Below, in pieces: positions 1-7,657 of a stretch of DNA of 64,000 nt. The stretch spans positions 2,441,501 through 2,505,500 of the forward strand of contig NZ_CP043639.1 of NCBI RefSeq assembly GCF_014217605.1, read 5' to 3'. Made by a program: the position numbers and the translations under genes. Origin of the DNA: Sphingomonas sp. NBWT7. GTDB taxonomy: Bacteria > Pseudomonadota > Alphaproteobacteria > Sphingomonadales > Sphingomonadaceae. The notes below the pieces were generated by a model. It was not told where the DNA came from and did not search any database. It worked only from the letters and a program-made list of their open reading frames with translations. Position 1 is the stretch's first letter, and each line of letters opens with the position of its first letter.

Positions 1-1442
1 TCGTTGATGTCGAGGCCCTCGGCCTCGACCTCGGCGGAGGGTCGCAGGCCGATCGTGGCCTTGAGCGCGAGGAACAGGACGGCGCTGACGACGCCGGTCC
101 ACAGCACGGTGGTGCCGACTGCCCAGATCTGCGTCATCACCTGACCGCCGAGATCGTAGACGCCCGCCTTGGCGACGGGCGCGGTATAGTCGATCCAGCC
201 CTGCCCGCCGAGCGCGGGGTCGGCGACGATGCCGGTGCCGATCGCGCCGACGATGCCACCGACGCAGTGGATGCCGAACACGTCGAGCGTGTCGTCATAC
301 TTCAGCGCGTTCTTCACGGTGGTGACGAAGACGAAGCACACGCCCGAGGCGACCGCGCCCAGGATGATCGCGGTGCCCGGATGGGCGAAGCCCGCGGCGG
401 GGGTGATCGCGACGAGCCCGGCGACGACACCCGAGGCACCGCCGAGCAGCGACGGCTTCTTGTGCACGACCTGCTCGATCACCGCCCAGGTGACGCCGGC
501 GGCGGCGGTCGCGGTGAAGGTGTTGATGAAGGCCAGCGCCCCGAACGCATTCGCCTCGAGCCCGGAGCCCGCGTTGAAGCCGAACCAGCCGATCCACAGC
601 AGCGACGCGCCGATCATCGTCATCGTCAGCGAGTGCGGCGGCATCGGCTCGGCCTTGTAGCCGCGGCGCGGGCCGATGATGATGCAGCCGACTAGTCCCG
701 CGATCCCGGCGTTGATGTGCACCACCGTGCCGCCCGCGAAATCGAGCGCGCCCCAGCCCCACAGCAGCCCGCTGTCGTCGGGTGCGGCCGGCAGGAAGTC
801 CGGGCCCGCCCAATACCACACCATGTGCGCGAGCGGGAAATAGGCGAGCGTCAGCCAGCCGACGACGAACAGGATCAGCGGCGTGAACTTCACCCGCTCC
901 GCGAACGCGCCGACGATCAGCGCGGGGGTGATGCACGCGAACGTCATCTGGAAGATGACGAAGACGTATTCGGGCAGGTAGACGCCGTTGGAGAAGGTGG
1001 CGGCGTACGTCGACGGCGAGACGCCCGCGAGGAACGCCTTGTCGAGCCCGCCGAACAGCTTGGGGAACGGCGTACCGGTGGAGGTAAAGGCCATCGAATA
1101 GCCCCAGCCGAACCACACCAGCGCCGCGACGCACACGATCGTCAGCACCTGCATCAGCACCGACAGCATGTTCTTGGTGCGCACCAGCCCGCCGTAGAAC
1201 AGCGCCAGCGCAGGCACCGACATCATCAGCACGAAGGCCGACGCGACGAGCATCCAGGCGACGTCGCCCTTGTTGACCATCTCGGCGGTGGGAACGAACG
1301 GCGTGGCCGCCGCGGCGGCGGGCGCGGCGGCATCGGCGACGTTGCCGGCCGCGTCCTGCGCCCAGGCGGGCAGCGCGGCGAACAGCGCCGCCCCCGTCCC
1401 GGCCGCGATGCGGGCAGCGCCCGCGAGATTGCTAAGCTTCAT
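1..1442 (-). CDS. amtB: Ammonium transporter AmtB, C-terminal end cut by window edge
   Basis: Ammonium channel of the inner membrane. About 480 residues are visible and the frame runs out of the window at ...EAEGLDIN, so only a short C-terminal tail should be missing. The start ATG at 1442 is followed by a cleavable signal peptide (LFAALPAWAQD, cut near residue 29) and then the usual eleven hydrophobic segments. Both conduction-pore histidines are present: H242 in GGTVVHINAG and H392 in FGIHCVGG. The stretch FQMTFACITPALIVGAFAER matches the family's gating-phenylalanine segment. It lies 11 bp downstream of glnK, the classic glnK-amtB operon in which GlnK binds and blocks the channel when nitrogen is plentiful. 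Transcription is probably from the sigma-54 promoter at 1827-1841. Confidence 0.97.
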   Translation of the reverse strand, partial: MKLSNLAGAARIAAGTGAALFAALPAWAQDAAGNVADAAAPAAAAATPFVPTAEMVNKGDVAWMLVASAFVLMMSVPALALFYGGLVRTKNMLSVLMQVLTIVCVAALVWFGWGYSMAFTSTGTPFPKLFGGLDKAFLAGVSPSTYAATFSNGVYLPEYVFVIFQMTFACITPALIVGAFAERVKFTPLILFVVGWLTLAYFPLAHMVWYWAGPDFLPAAPDDSGLLWGWGALDFAGGTVVHINAGIAGLVGCIIIGPRRGYKAEPMPPHSLTMTMIGASLLWIGWFGFNAGSGLEANAFGALAFINTFTATAAAGVTWAVIEQVVHKKPSLLGGASGVVAGLVAITPAAGFAHPGTAIILGAVASGVCFVFVTTVKNALKYDDTLDVFGIHCVGGIVGAIGTGIVADPALGGQGWIDYTAPVAKAGVYDLGGQVMTQIWAVGTTVLWTGVVSAVLFLALKATIGLRPSAEVEAEGLDIN

Positions 1443-1453
1443 ACCCACCCCTC

Positions 1454-1792
1454 TCAAAGCGCCGTGTCGTCGGTTTCGCCGGTGCGGATGCGCACCGCCT
1501 GGCCCACGTCGAGGACGAAGATCTTGCCGTCGCCGATCGCGCCGGTGTTGGCGGAGGACTGGATCGCCTCGACCACCCGGTCCGCGAGGTTCGCCGCGCA
1601 GACGACCTCGATCTTGATCTTGGGCACCATGTTGGTGCTGTATTCGGCCCCGCGGTAGATTTCGGTTTGCCCCTTCTGGCGACCGAAGCCCTTGACCTCG
1701 CTGACCGTCATCCCCGCCACGCCGATCGCGGTCAGCGCCTCGCGCACCTCGTCGAGCTTGAACGGCTTGATGATGGCAATGATCAGTTTCAT
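1454..1792 (-). CDS. glnK: Nitrogen regulatory PII protein GlnK
   Basis: Trimeric PII signal protein of 112 residues, the standard length. The T-loop carries the uridylylation tyrosine Y51 in RGAEYSTNMVPK, and the C-terminal signature GDGKIFVLDVGQAVRIRTGE forms the nucleotide-binding site. PII proteins integrate ATP/ADP and 2-oxoglutarate; the copy next to amtB normally gates the transporter, hence glnK rather than glnB (the sequences alone do not separate the two well). The start has a good ribosome site (AAGGGGG). A sigma-54 promoter lies upstream, implying NtrC-type induction under nitrogen limitation. Confidence 0.96.
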   Translation of the reverse strand: MKLIIAIIKPFKLDEVREALTAIGVAGMTVSEVKGFGRQKGQTEIYRGAEYSTNMVPKIKIEVVCAANLADRVVEAIQSSANTGAIGDGKIFVLDVGQAVRIRTGETDDTAL

Positions 1793-1826
1793 CGCGCCCC
1801 CTTCGCGTTACCCGCAAGGATGCTTC

Positions 1827-1841
1827 GCAATGCGCGTGCCA
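1827..1841 (-). promoter_or_regulatory. Sigma-54 (RpoN) promoter of glnK-amtB
   Basis: On the minus strand the sequence reads TGGCACG-CGCA-TTGC, an exact match to the -24/-12 consensus TGGCACG-N4-TTGC; only the following base (G instead of A/T) deviates. The predicted start of transcription is near 1816, giving a leader of about 24 nt before the glnK ATG at 1792. Enhancer sites for NtrC were not identified. Confidence 0.85.
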
Positions 1842-1933
1842 ATCCGTACGCCGCCGCTGTCAGCAGCCGCAGCCGCGCGGAAGAAGGTTAAGACACGTTA
1901 GTTTTTGTGCAGCCGCGAGAAACTGCCTGAATT

Positions 1934-2134
1934 TTAGGCAATGTCGACGATCGCCCGTGCGGCGGGCAAATCACTTTCGTCGACCATCACGCGCACCGGG
2001 ATGAGCAGCCAGCTCCCCTCGACGATCGAGGTGGCGCCATCAAAGGCGATCGCGTCGATCCCCTCGCTGTCCAGTCGCGCGACGATGATGTTGGCGAGGT
2101 TGCGGTCGTACCGCCCGAGTTCGACGAGACTCAT
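1934..2134 (-). CDS. DUF2007 family small protein
   Basis: 66 residues starting at ATG 2134 (MSLVELGRYDRNLANII). An in-frame TTG at 2170 would add 12 residues, but the family normally starts just before this first strand. The pattern is that of DUF2007 'putative signal transducing' proteins: an N-terminal alpha/beta unit, a central FDGATSIVEGSWLLIPVRVMVDESD and a final helix LPAARAIVDIA. Members resemble PII/ACT-like ferredoxin folds; no biochemical function is established. It is co-directional with glnK-amtB, upstream of their promoter, and probably transcribed separately. Confidence 0.75.
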   Translation of the reverse strand: MSLVELGRYDRNLANIIVARLDSEGIDAIAFDGATSIVEGSWLLIPVRVMVDESDLPAARAIVDIA

Positions 2135-2229
2135 GACGCGGTCAGCGGGGCACGGGACATGACGGCGCAACGCATGGCGCGCGGCGATGGCGCATCGGCA
2201 ATCACCGACAGTCAGGCAGGCGCGGGTAG

Positions 2230-2784
2230 TCAGGCAGGCAGGGCGTCGGGCACGCGCGTCGGCAGTCCGTCGATGCTAACGCCCTCGTGCCCGCGCCAAT
2301 AGGCGAGGCGTTCGTCGTCCGAATATTTGGCGTTGTACTTGTTGAGCGTCTCGCGCGGGTGATCGAGCGTCATCTGCGGCACGCCCCAGCCGCACGATGT
2401 TTGCACTTCGTCGATCGCGACGACGAAGATCTGCCGCGTGCCGGGCAGCGGCGTGAACTGCGCGTGCAATCCTTGCCACTCGGCATCCTGCGGCAGCACC
2501 GCGCGGCCGCGGCCGTAGATGCGAAAGATCAGCGCCGGCTGGTCGAAGGCGCAGAACATGATCGTGATCCGCCCGTCGGCGAGCAGGTGCGCGTTGGTCT
2601 CGTTTCCCGATCCCGCCACGTCGAGATAGGCGACGGTGCGCTCGTCGAGGATGCGGAAACTGTCCATCCCCTTTGGGCTGAGGTTGATCCGCACGCCCGC
2701 CGCGGCGGTTGCGACGAAGAACACCGGCTGACGCGCGATGAAATCGCGATGCGCGGGCGTAAGGGCGGGGAAGAACTCGGCCAT
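2230..2784 (-). CDS. Pyridoxamine 5'-phosphate oxidase-family flavoprotein
   Basis: 184 residues from ATG 2784 (MAEFFPALTPAHRDFIARQ). The split-barrel FMN-binding fold of the PPOX class is suggested by FFVATAAAGVRINLSPKGMDSFRILDE, then the strand VAYLDVAGSGNETNAHL and ITIMFCAFDQP. The C-terminal third (CGWGVPQMTLDHPRETLNKY) matches the 'pyridoxamine 5'-phosphate oxidase putative domain' proteins of about 180-200 residues, which are unlikely to be true PdxH. Substrate unknown; flavin-dependent reduction of a small molecule is plausible. It is divergent from ccdAB with a 52-bp gap, so the ccd operator could also influence it. Confidence 0.8.
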   Translation of the reverse strand: MAEFFPALTPAHRDFIARQPVFFVATAAAGVRINLSPKGMDSFRILDERTVAYLDVAGSGNETNAHLLADGRITIMFCAFDQPALIFRIYGRGRAVLPQDAEWQGLHAQFTPLPGTRQIFVVAIDEVQTSCGWGVPQMTLDHPRETLNKYNAKYSDDERLAYWRGHEGVSIDGLPTRVPDALPA

Positions 2785-2801
2785 GATCGATGCTCCGCGC
2801 G

Positions 2802-2830
2802 TTGACGCGCACGGTCGGTGCGCATAGCTT
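2802..2830 (+). promoter_or_regulatory. Promoter with embedded operator for ccdAB
   Basis: A -35 box TTGACG (2802-2807) and a -10-like TAGCTT (2825-2830) are separated by exactly 17 nt. The spacer contains a perfect inverted repeat GCGCAC-GGTCG-GTGCGC (2807-2823), a natural binding site for the CcdA dimer, whose ribbon-helix-helix domain autorepresses ccd operons. The predicted transcription start falls at about the ccdA ATG (2837), so the message may be leaderless. All of this is read from sequence only. Confidence 0.55.
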
Positions 2831-2836
2831 TCGCGC

Positions 2837-3082
2837 ATGAAACATGATCGCGTCGTTTCCGGCAAGCGAAAGTCGGTCAACCTCTCAATCGATACAGGCG
2901 TGATCGCCGCGGCGCGTGATGCAGGGATAAACCTTTCCAAGGTCAGCGAGGCCGCAATTCTCGCGGCGACGCGCGCCGAGCAGGCCCGCCGTTGGAAGGA
3001 AGAGAACAAGCCGGCGATGGAGGACTGGAACCGCTGGCTCGAACGGAACAGGATGCCGTACGCCGAACACCGGCTGTGGTGA
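2837..3082 (+). CDS. ccdA: CcdA-type antitoxin
   Basis: 81 residues. The N-terminal half (KSVNLSIDTGVIAAARDAGI) is a ribbon-helix-helix DNA-binding domain. The C-terminal part (EENKPAMEDWNRWLERNRMP) is the flexible toxin-wrapping segment typical of CcdA (compare ...AEWKAENREAI...N.Y.E). Function: neutralises CcdB and autorepresses the operon. Its TGA overlaps the ccdB ATG by one base (TGATG), the usual translational coupling that keeps antitoxin made first. No plasmid genes are nearby, so this is a chromosomal copy. Confidence 0.88.
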   Translation: MKHDRVVSGKRKSVNLSIDTGVIAAARDAGINLSKVSEAAILAATRAEQARRWKEENKPAMEDWNRWLERNRMPYAEHRLW

Positions 3083-3375
3083 TGGCGCGCTTCGACGTTC
3101 ACCTAATGGCAAGCGGCGATCTCGCGCTCGACTGCCAGTCGGACCAGCTCGAATATCTGGCGTCGCGCTTCACCGTGCCGCTCGTGCCGGAAAGCGAAAC
3201 GGCGTCACGGATCGCTCCCCTACATCCGACCTTCGAGGTGCGCGGCGAGCGGCTGATCATGGCGACACATCTCGCCGGCGCGGTGCCGGTCCGCGCCCTT
3301 GGCACGGCGATCGCCTCGCTCAAGACGCACGAATATGAGATCCAGCGCGCGCTCGATACGCTGACCGGCTACTGA
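3082..3375 (+). CDS. ccdB: CcdB-family toxin with atypical C terminus
   Basis: 97 residues (F-plasmid CcdB has 101). Matches to the family include VQSDQLEYL-like CQSDQLEYLASRFTVPLVP, an LHPTFEVRGERLIMATHLAGAVPVRALG core and the final helix EYEIQRALDTLTGY. CcdB poisons DNA gyrase by inserting beside GyrA. In F-plasmid CcdB the gyrase-poisoning residues are the last three, W-G-I; here the chain ends T-G-Y, so the tryptophan is missing. Activity or target may therefore differ. Start fixed by the TGATG overlap with ccdA. Confidence 0.85.
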   Translation: MARFDVHLMASGDLALDCQSDQLEYLASRFTVPLVPESETASRIAPLHPTFEVRGERLIMATHLAGAVPVRALGTAIASLKTHEYEIQRALDTLTGY

Positions 3376-3385
3376 ACCCGCTTCC

Positions 3386-4810
3386 TCAGGCAGCAGTGCC
3401 GCCCACTGTCAGCCCGCCGACCAGCAACGTCGGCTGGCCGACGCCCGCGGGCACGCTCTGCCCGCCCTTGCCGCACATGCCGATGCCCTCGTCGAGCGCG
3501 AAGTCGTTGCCGACACCCAGCACCTTAGTCAGCACCGTCGGGCCGTCGCCGATCAGTGTCGCGCCCTTGATCGGCGCACCGATCTTCCCGTTCTCCACCT
3601 TGTACGCCTCGGTGCACGAGAAGACGAACTTGCCCGACACGATGTCGACCTGCCCGCCGCCGAAGGATTTGGCGAAGATCCCGTTCTTCACGCGGCCCAG
3701 CAGCTCGGCGGGATCGTCGTTGCCGCCTTTCATGAAGGTGTTGGTCATGCGCGGCATCGGGGCGTGCGCGAAGCTCTCGCGCCGCCCGTTGCCGGTCGCC
3801 TCGACGCCCATTAGCCGCGCGTTGAGGCGATCCTGCATATAGCCCTTGAGAAAGCCGTCCTCGATCAGGATCGTCTCGCGCGTCGGCGTGCCCTCGTCGT
3901 CGATCGTCAGCGACCCGCGGCGGTCACGAATCGATCCGTCGTCGACGACGGTGACCCCGCGCGCCGCGACCTGTTCGCCGATCCGATCGGAGAAGGCGCT
4001 CGTTCCCTTGCGGTTGAAATCACCCTCCAGCCCGTGGCCGATCGCCTCGTGCAGCAAGATGCCGGGCCAGCCGGGGCCGAACAGCACAGTGAACTCGCCG
4101 GCGGGCGCGGCTACCGAATCAAGATTGACCAGCGCCTGCGCCAGCGCCTCGTCAATCGCGCGGTTCCATGTCGCTGCGTCGAACAGCGAGTCGTAGAGGT
4201 AGCGCCCACCGATCCCGAACGTGCCCGTCTCGCGCCGGCCGTTCTGCTCGACGACGATCTGCACATTCAAGCGCACGAGCGGGCGGACGTCGGTCGCGAC
4301 GAAACCGTCAGGGCGCACGATCTCCACCACGCTCCACGTGCCCGACAGGCCGACCGAAACCTGCGCGACGCGCGGGTCGCGCGCGCGCGCCGCCGCGTCG
4401 ATCGTCTGGCACAGATTCACCTTGTCGGCGAAGGGCACGAGATCGAGTGGATCGCCGTCGGTGTAGAGCCGCTGATTAGTGCCGGCGGGCGCCGCCGCCT
4501 TCGGCCCGGTCGACGGATCGATCAGCTGCATCGTCTCCGCCGCGCGCTTGATCGCGGCTTCGGACACCTCGCTCGCGTGCGCGAAGGCGGTCATCTCGCC
4601 CGAGACGGCGCGTAGGCCGAAGCCCGAATGCGTATCGTAGCTCGCCGTCTTCAGCCGTCCGTCGTCGAATCCGAATGCCTCCGACTTGCGATACTGAAGG
4701 TACAGTTCGCCGTCGTCGGCCCGCCCGAGCGCGTCGGCAGTCAGCGCCTTCGCCGCCTCGGGGTCGAGCGCGTCGCGGTACAGGAACGAGCGGGGATCGA
4801 TTGCGGTCAT
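3386..4810 (-). CDS. tldD: Metalloprotease TldD
   Basis: 474 residues, normal for TldD. The metal-binding motif H254-E-A-I-G-H259 lies in LLHEAIGHGLEGD, followed by the family glycine-rich stretch FSDRIGEQVAARGVTVVDDG and a C-terminal GMCGKGGQSVPAGVGQPTLLVG. TldD pairs with TldE (PmbA) as a heterodimer that degrades unfolded peptides and takes part in CcdA turnover and microcin B17 maturation in E. coli; its proximity to ccdAB here is therefore suggestive but may be coincidental. I start it at ATG 4810 (MTAIDPRSFLYRD); ten more residues upstream look like leader. tldE is not in the window. Confidence 0.95.
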   Translation of the reverse strand: MTAIDPRSFLYRDALDPEAAKALTADALGRADDGELYLQYRKSEAFGFDDGRLKTASYDTHSGFGLRAVSGEMTAFAHASEVSEAAIKRAAETMQLIDPSTGPKAAAPAGTNQRLYTDGDPLDLVPFADKVNLCQTIDAAARARDPRVAQVSVGLSGTWSVVEIVRPDGFVATDVRPLVRLNVQIVVEQNGRRETGTFGIGGRYLYDSLFDAATWNRAIDEALAQALVNLDSVAAPAGEFTVLFGPGWPGILLHEAIGHGLEGDFNRKGTSAFSDRIGEQVAARGVTVVDDGSIRDRRGSLTIDDEGTPTRETILIEDGFLKGYMQDRLNARLMGVEATGNGRRESFAHAPMPRMTNTFMKGGNDDPAELLGRVKNGIFAKSFGGGQVDIVSGKFVFSCTEAYKVENGKIGAPIKGATLIGDGPTVLTKVLGVGNDFALDEGIGMCGKGGQSVPAGVGQPTLLVGGLTVGGTAA

Positions 4811-4864
4811 GGCAATGAATGTAGGGCGTGCGCCGCCCAACGCAAACGATCCTTGCCGCGCGCC

Positions 4865-5059
4865 TTAGCGCCGCGCCGTCTCGGTCGCCGGTGCCGCGTC
4901 GACGGCAAGCGCCATCGCCGTCGCGGTGCCGCTCGCTGGGCGCAGTTCGAGCCAGTCGGTCCGTTCGTTGACGACGAGCAGCGCGACGACGAGCAGGCCG
5001 ATTACCAGCGCGAGGAGCAACGGCGCGCGGCGCGACGCGGCGGGGGAAGGATCACGCAT
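4865..5059 (-). CDS. Small single-pass membrane protein
   Basis: 64 residues, start ATG 5059 with ribosome site GGAGACAAAG. A basic N terminus (ASRR) precedes one hydrophobic segment (PLLLALVIGLLVVALLVV, about residues 13-30), then a short alanine/threonine-rich tail. Orientation N-in is expected. No family recognised. It is 54 bp upstream of tldD on the same strand and may share its transcript. Confidence 0.55.
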   Translation of the reverse strand: MRDPSPAASRRAPLLLALVIGLLVVALLVVNERTDWLELRPASGTATAMALAVDAAPATETARR

Positions 5060-5198
5060 CTTTGTCTCCGGATCAAAGGATGCGCGGCCAACGTCCATCA
5101 CCGCCGCGGCGTTTCGCGCGGCGAACCACAGTGACAATTCGTCACACGGCGTTCAGCGATCGGCCAAATTCCCGCTTTGTCGCGCCGTCGCGGGCGGC

Positions 5199-5429
5199 TC
5201 AGCGCCCCGCGCCGTCACCGTGATCGCGCAGTGCCGCCTGCTCCGCGCCGTCCGCCGCGCCGCCGATCAGCACGAAGCGCCGGTCGCAATAGCCGCAGTC
5301 GACATAGCCCGTCTCGTCGATCTCGAGCCACACGCGCGGGTGGCCGAGCGCGGCGGGAAGCCCGTCATGCGCGCCGTCACAGGCGACACGGTGCTGCGAA
5401 ACGCGGGTGGTCTGCGGAGGCGCGATCAT
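5199..5429 (-). CDS. CHCC zinc-finger protein, NDUFS6-like
   Basis: 76 residues. The zinc ligands are C in VACDG, H in GHPRVWLEI and the pair in VDCGYCDRRF, the zf-CHCC arrangement of the mitochondrial complex I accessory subunit NDUFS6 and its alphaproteobacterial homologues. A role as complex I assembly or accessory subunit is likely. The start ATG 5429 gives the expected N terminus (MIAPPQTTRV). It is divergent from the ABC ATPase at 5496; another complex-I-like accessory gene (NDUFA9 type) is at 38.1 kb. Confidence 0.85.
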   Translation of the reverse strand: MIAPPQTTRVSQHRVACDGAHDGLPAALGHPRVWLEIDETGYVDCGYCDRRFVLIGGAADGAEQAALRDHGDGAGR

Positions 5430-5495
5430 GCGGCCCGCGTTAGCAACGCGGCCCGGCGCTAGCAATCGCCTGCGCACGGGCCTAACGCTCCGGCC

Positions 5496-6416
5496 ATGAG
5501 CGACGCGGCGATCTCGATCAAAGACCTGTGCAAGACGTACGAGGGCGGCAAGCGCGCGCTCGATCGCGTCAGCTTCGATGTGCCGCAGGGCACGATCTTC
5601 GGGCTGCTCGGCCCCAATGGCGCGGGCAAGTCGACGCTGATCAACACGCTCGCTGGGCTGGTCAACAAGACCAGTGGCACGGCGTCGATCTGGGGGTTCG
5701 ACATCGATGCCCATCCGCGCAACGCCAAGGCATCGATCGGCATCGTCAACCAGGAAATCCTGTTCGATCCGTTCTTCACCCCGATCGAGACGCTGGAGAT
5801 CCAGGCCGGCCTCTACGGCATCCCGAAGAGCGAACGCCGCTCGATGGAATTGCTGCGCGCGGTGCATCTCGACGACAAGGCCAACGCCTATGCGCGCACG
5901 CTGTCAGGCGGCATGAAGCGCCGGCTGATGGTCGCCAAGGCGATGGTGCACTCGCCCCCCGTCCTCGTCCTCGACGAGCCGACCGCGGGCGTCGATATCG
6001 AGCTCCGCCAGCAATTATGGGCCTATGTCCGCGAATTGAACGCGGGCGGCGTCACCGTCGTGCTGACGACGCACTATCTCGAGGAAGCCGAGCAATTGTG
6101 CGACCGGATCGCGATCATCAATTACGGCCAGGTCGTTGCCAACGAACCGACCCGCCAACTGCTCAGCCGCGCACAGGAAAAGGTCGTCGCGGTGACGGTG
6201 GATCGCGACGTCGCCGCCCCGCCGGAAGCGATCTGTTTCGAGAAGGTGGCGCTGGCAGGCGAGCGGACGCTCGAGATCACCTATTCGAAGGACAAGGTGA
6301 ACGCGGGCGAAGTGCTTGCCGCGGTGCAGCAGGCGGGGTTCGGCATCGTCGACGTCTCGACGCGTGAGGCGGATCTCGAGGACGTGTTCCTCAGCCTGAC
6401 GCGCAGCCCCGCCTGA
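5496..6416 (+). CDS. ABC transporter ATP-binding protein
   Basis: 306 residues. Walker A GPNGAGKST (residues 39-47), signature LSGGMKRR, Walker B VLVLDEPTAGVD and H-loop TTHYLEEAEQL are all intact. The order and the C-terminal extension (about residues 220-306) resemble ABC-2 exporters of the YadG/CcmA-like DrrA group. No permease gene adjoins: the next gene is convergent DUF808 and the upstream one is divergent. It may work with a permease elsewhere. Expressed alone from the 66-bp gap shared with the zinc-finger gene. Confidence 0.9.
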   Translation: MSDAAISIKDLCKTYEGGKRALDRVSFDVPQGTIFGLLGPNGAGKSTLINTLAGLVNKTSGTASIWGFDIDAHPRNAKASIGIVNQEILFDPFFTPIETLEIQAGLYGIPKSERRSMELLRAVHLDDKANAYARTLSGGMKRRLMVAKAMVHSPPVLVLDEPTAGVDIELRQQLWAYVRELNAGGVTVVLTTHYLEEAEQLCDRIAIINYGQVVANEPTRQLLSRAQEKVVAVTVDRDVAAPPEAICFEKVALAGERTLEITYSKDKVNAGEVLAAVQQAGFGIVDVSTREADLEDVFLSLTRSPA

Positions 6417-6438
6417 GATCGGCGGCGCACGCCCGCGC

Positions 6439-7368
6439 TCAATGCTTCTTGGGCTTGAAGTGCAGCAGGCCGACGATCACGCCGCCGATGACGATCCCGA
6501 CCACCGCCGACAGTGCGGCATAGACGACCCATTCCGCCACCGGGCCGATCGCCGGCAGCGTTTCGCGCGCGCCGAGCGAGGCGTGGTGGATCCATTCGGG
6601 CAGCGGCGTCAGGTGGAAATGCTCGAGCCCGTGGACGATGATCTGCCCGCCGACCCACAGCATCGCCACCGTCCCGATGATGCCGAGCGCCTTCAGGATA
6701 ACCGGCATCGCCGAGACGAGCCCGCGCCCGAACGCCTGCGCGCCCGCGCCCTCGCGCTGCGCCAATGCCAGTCCGATATCGTCCATCTTCACGATCAGCG
6801 CGACAACGCCATAGACGCCGACGGTGATCGCGACCCCGACGAGCGCGAGCGCGATCGCCTGGTTGACCAGGCTCTGGTCGGCGAGTTCGGCAAGCGCGAT
6901 CGCCATGATCTCGCCTGACAGGATCAGATCGGTGCGGATCGCGCCCGAGACCTGGCGATCCTCCAGTTGCTTCGGGTCAGTGATCTCAGCCGCCGCCTCG
7001 TCGTGGTGGCCGCCGGTGAACGCCTCGAGGATCTTCTCGCTCGCCTCGAAACACAGATAGGCGCCGCCCATCATCAGGATTGGTGTGATCGCCCAGGGCG
7101 CGAAGGCGGATAGGAGCAGCGCGGCGGGCAGCAGGAACAGCAGCTTGTTGCGCAGGGATCCGAGCGCGATCTTCCAGATGATCGGCAGTTCGCGCGCGGG
7201 GCTGAGCCCGGTGACGTAGCGCGGCGTGACGGCAGTATCGTCGATCACCACGCCGACCGCCTTCGACCCCGCCTTCGCGGAGGCCGCCGCGACATCGTCG
7301 AGGCTTGCCGCGGCAAGCTTGGCGATCGCTGCGATATCGTCGAGCAGCGCGACTAGGCCTCCGGCCAT
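6439..7368 (-). CDS. DUF808 family inner-membrane protein (YedI-like)
   Basis: 309 residues from ATG 7368 (MAGGLVALLDDIAAIAKLAA), preceded by AAGGGGA. The N-terminal signature (LLDDIAAIAKLAAASLDDVAAASAKAG...VVIDDTAVTPRYV) is diagnostic of DUF808. Several hydrophobic helices follow (LLFLLPAALLLSAFAPWAI; NQAIALALVGVAITVGVYGV; VVYAALSAVVGIVIGGVIVG). Function unknown; members are usually stand-alone genes. Convergent with the ABC ATPase with 22 bp between the stops. Confidence 0.9.
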   Translation of the reverse strand: MAGGLVALLDDIAAIAKLAAASLDDVAAASAKAGSKAVGVVIDDTAVTPRYVTGLSPARELPIIWKIALGSLRNKLLFLLPAALLLSAFAPWAITPILMMGGAYLCFEASEKILEAFTGGHHDEAAAEITDPKQLEDRQVSGAIRTDLILSGEIMAIALAELADQSLVNQAIALALVGVAITVGVYGVVALIVKMDDIGLALAQREGAGAQAFGRGLVSAMPVILKALGIIGTVAMLWVGGQIIVHGLEHFHLTPLPEWIHHASLGARETLPAIGPVAEWVVYAALSAVVGIVIGGVIVGLLHFKPKKH

Positions 7369-7478
7369 CCGGTCATTCCCCTTTTGCGAACGGTGCAGGC
7401 CCGTCCTTGCGGGACGCCGAGCGCGCGGGCAAGCGCACGCGTTCCCCGTCGAACCATGAAAATCGACCACGAAAAAAA

Positions 7479-7505
7479 GGCCGACCCTTACGAAAAGGAT
7501 CGGCC
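7479..7505. terminator. A/T-flanked hairpin in the gap before ptrB
   Basis: GGCCGA (7479-7484) pairs with TCGGCC (7500-7505), with two further CC/GG pairs inside a mismatch. Seven A residues precede the stem and a TTTTT run follows at 7513-7517, so it resembles a bidirectional intrinsic terminator. No recognised gene ends here: the neighbours start on both sides and point away. It may end a small RNA or act as an attenuator in the leader of the + strand operon. Confidence 0.45.
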
Positions 7506-7569
7506 GGAAAAGTTTTTAGGAGAGGATGCCTGAAAGGCCCGATCCTTGTGCGACGCAGCATGATTCGCC

Positions 7570-7610
7570 GCAATTGCAAAAAAAACGAAGTGAATTGCAT
7601 TTTGTGCAAT
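7570..7610 (+). promoter_or_regulatory. A/T-rich palindromic region upstream of ptrB operon
   Basis: Contains the palindrome GCAATTGC (7570-7577), an A8 tract (7578-7585) and a perfect inverted repeat ATTGCA-TTTTG-TGCAAT (7594-7610). The recurring TTGCA unit suggests an operator or promoter in front of the peptidase operon; it stands out in base composition from its surroundings. If translation of ptrB began at ATG 7526 this stretch would be coding, which I consider less likely. Confidence 0.4.
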
Positions 7611-7657
7611 CTACCCCGCGCATCGACTTATCTGGAGCAGGACGTAAGACGGGCGTC

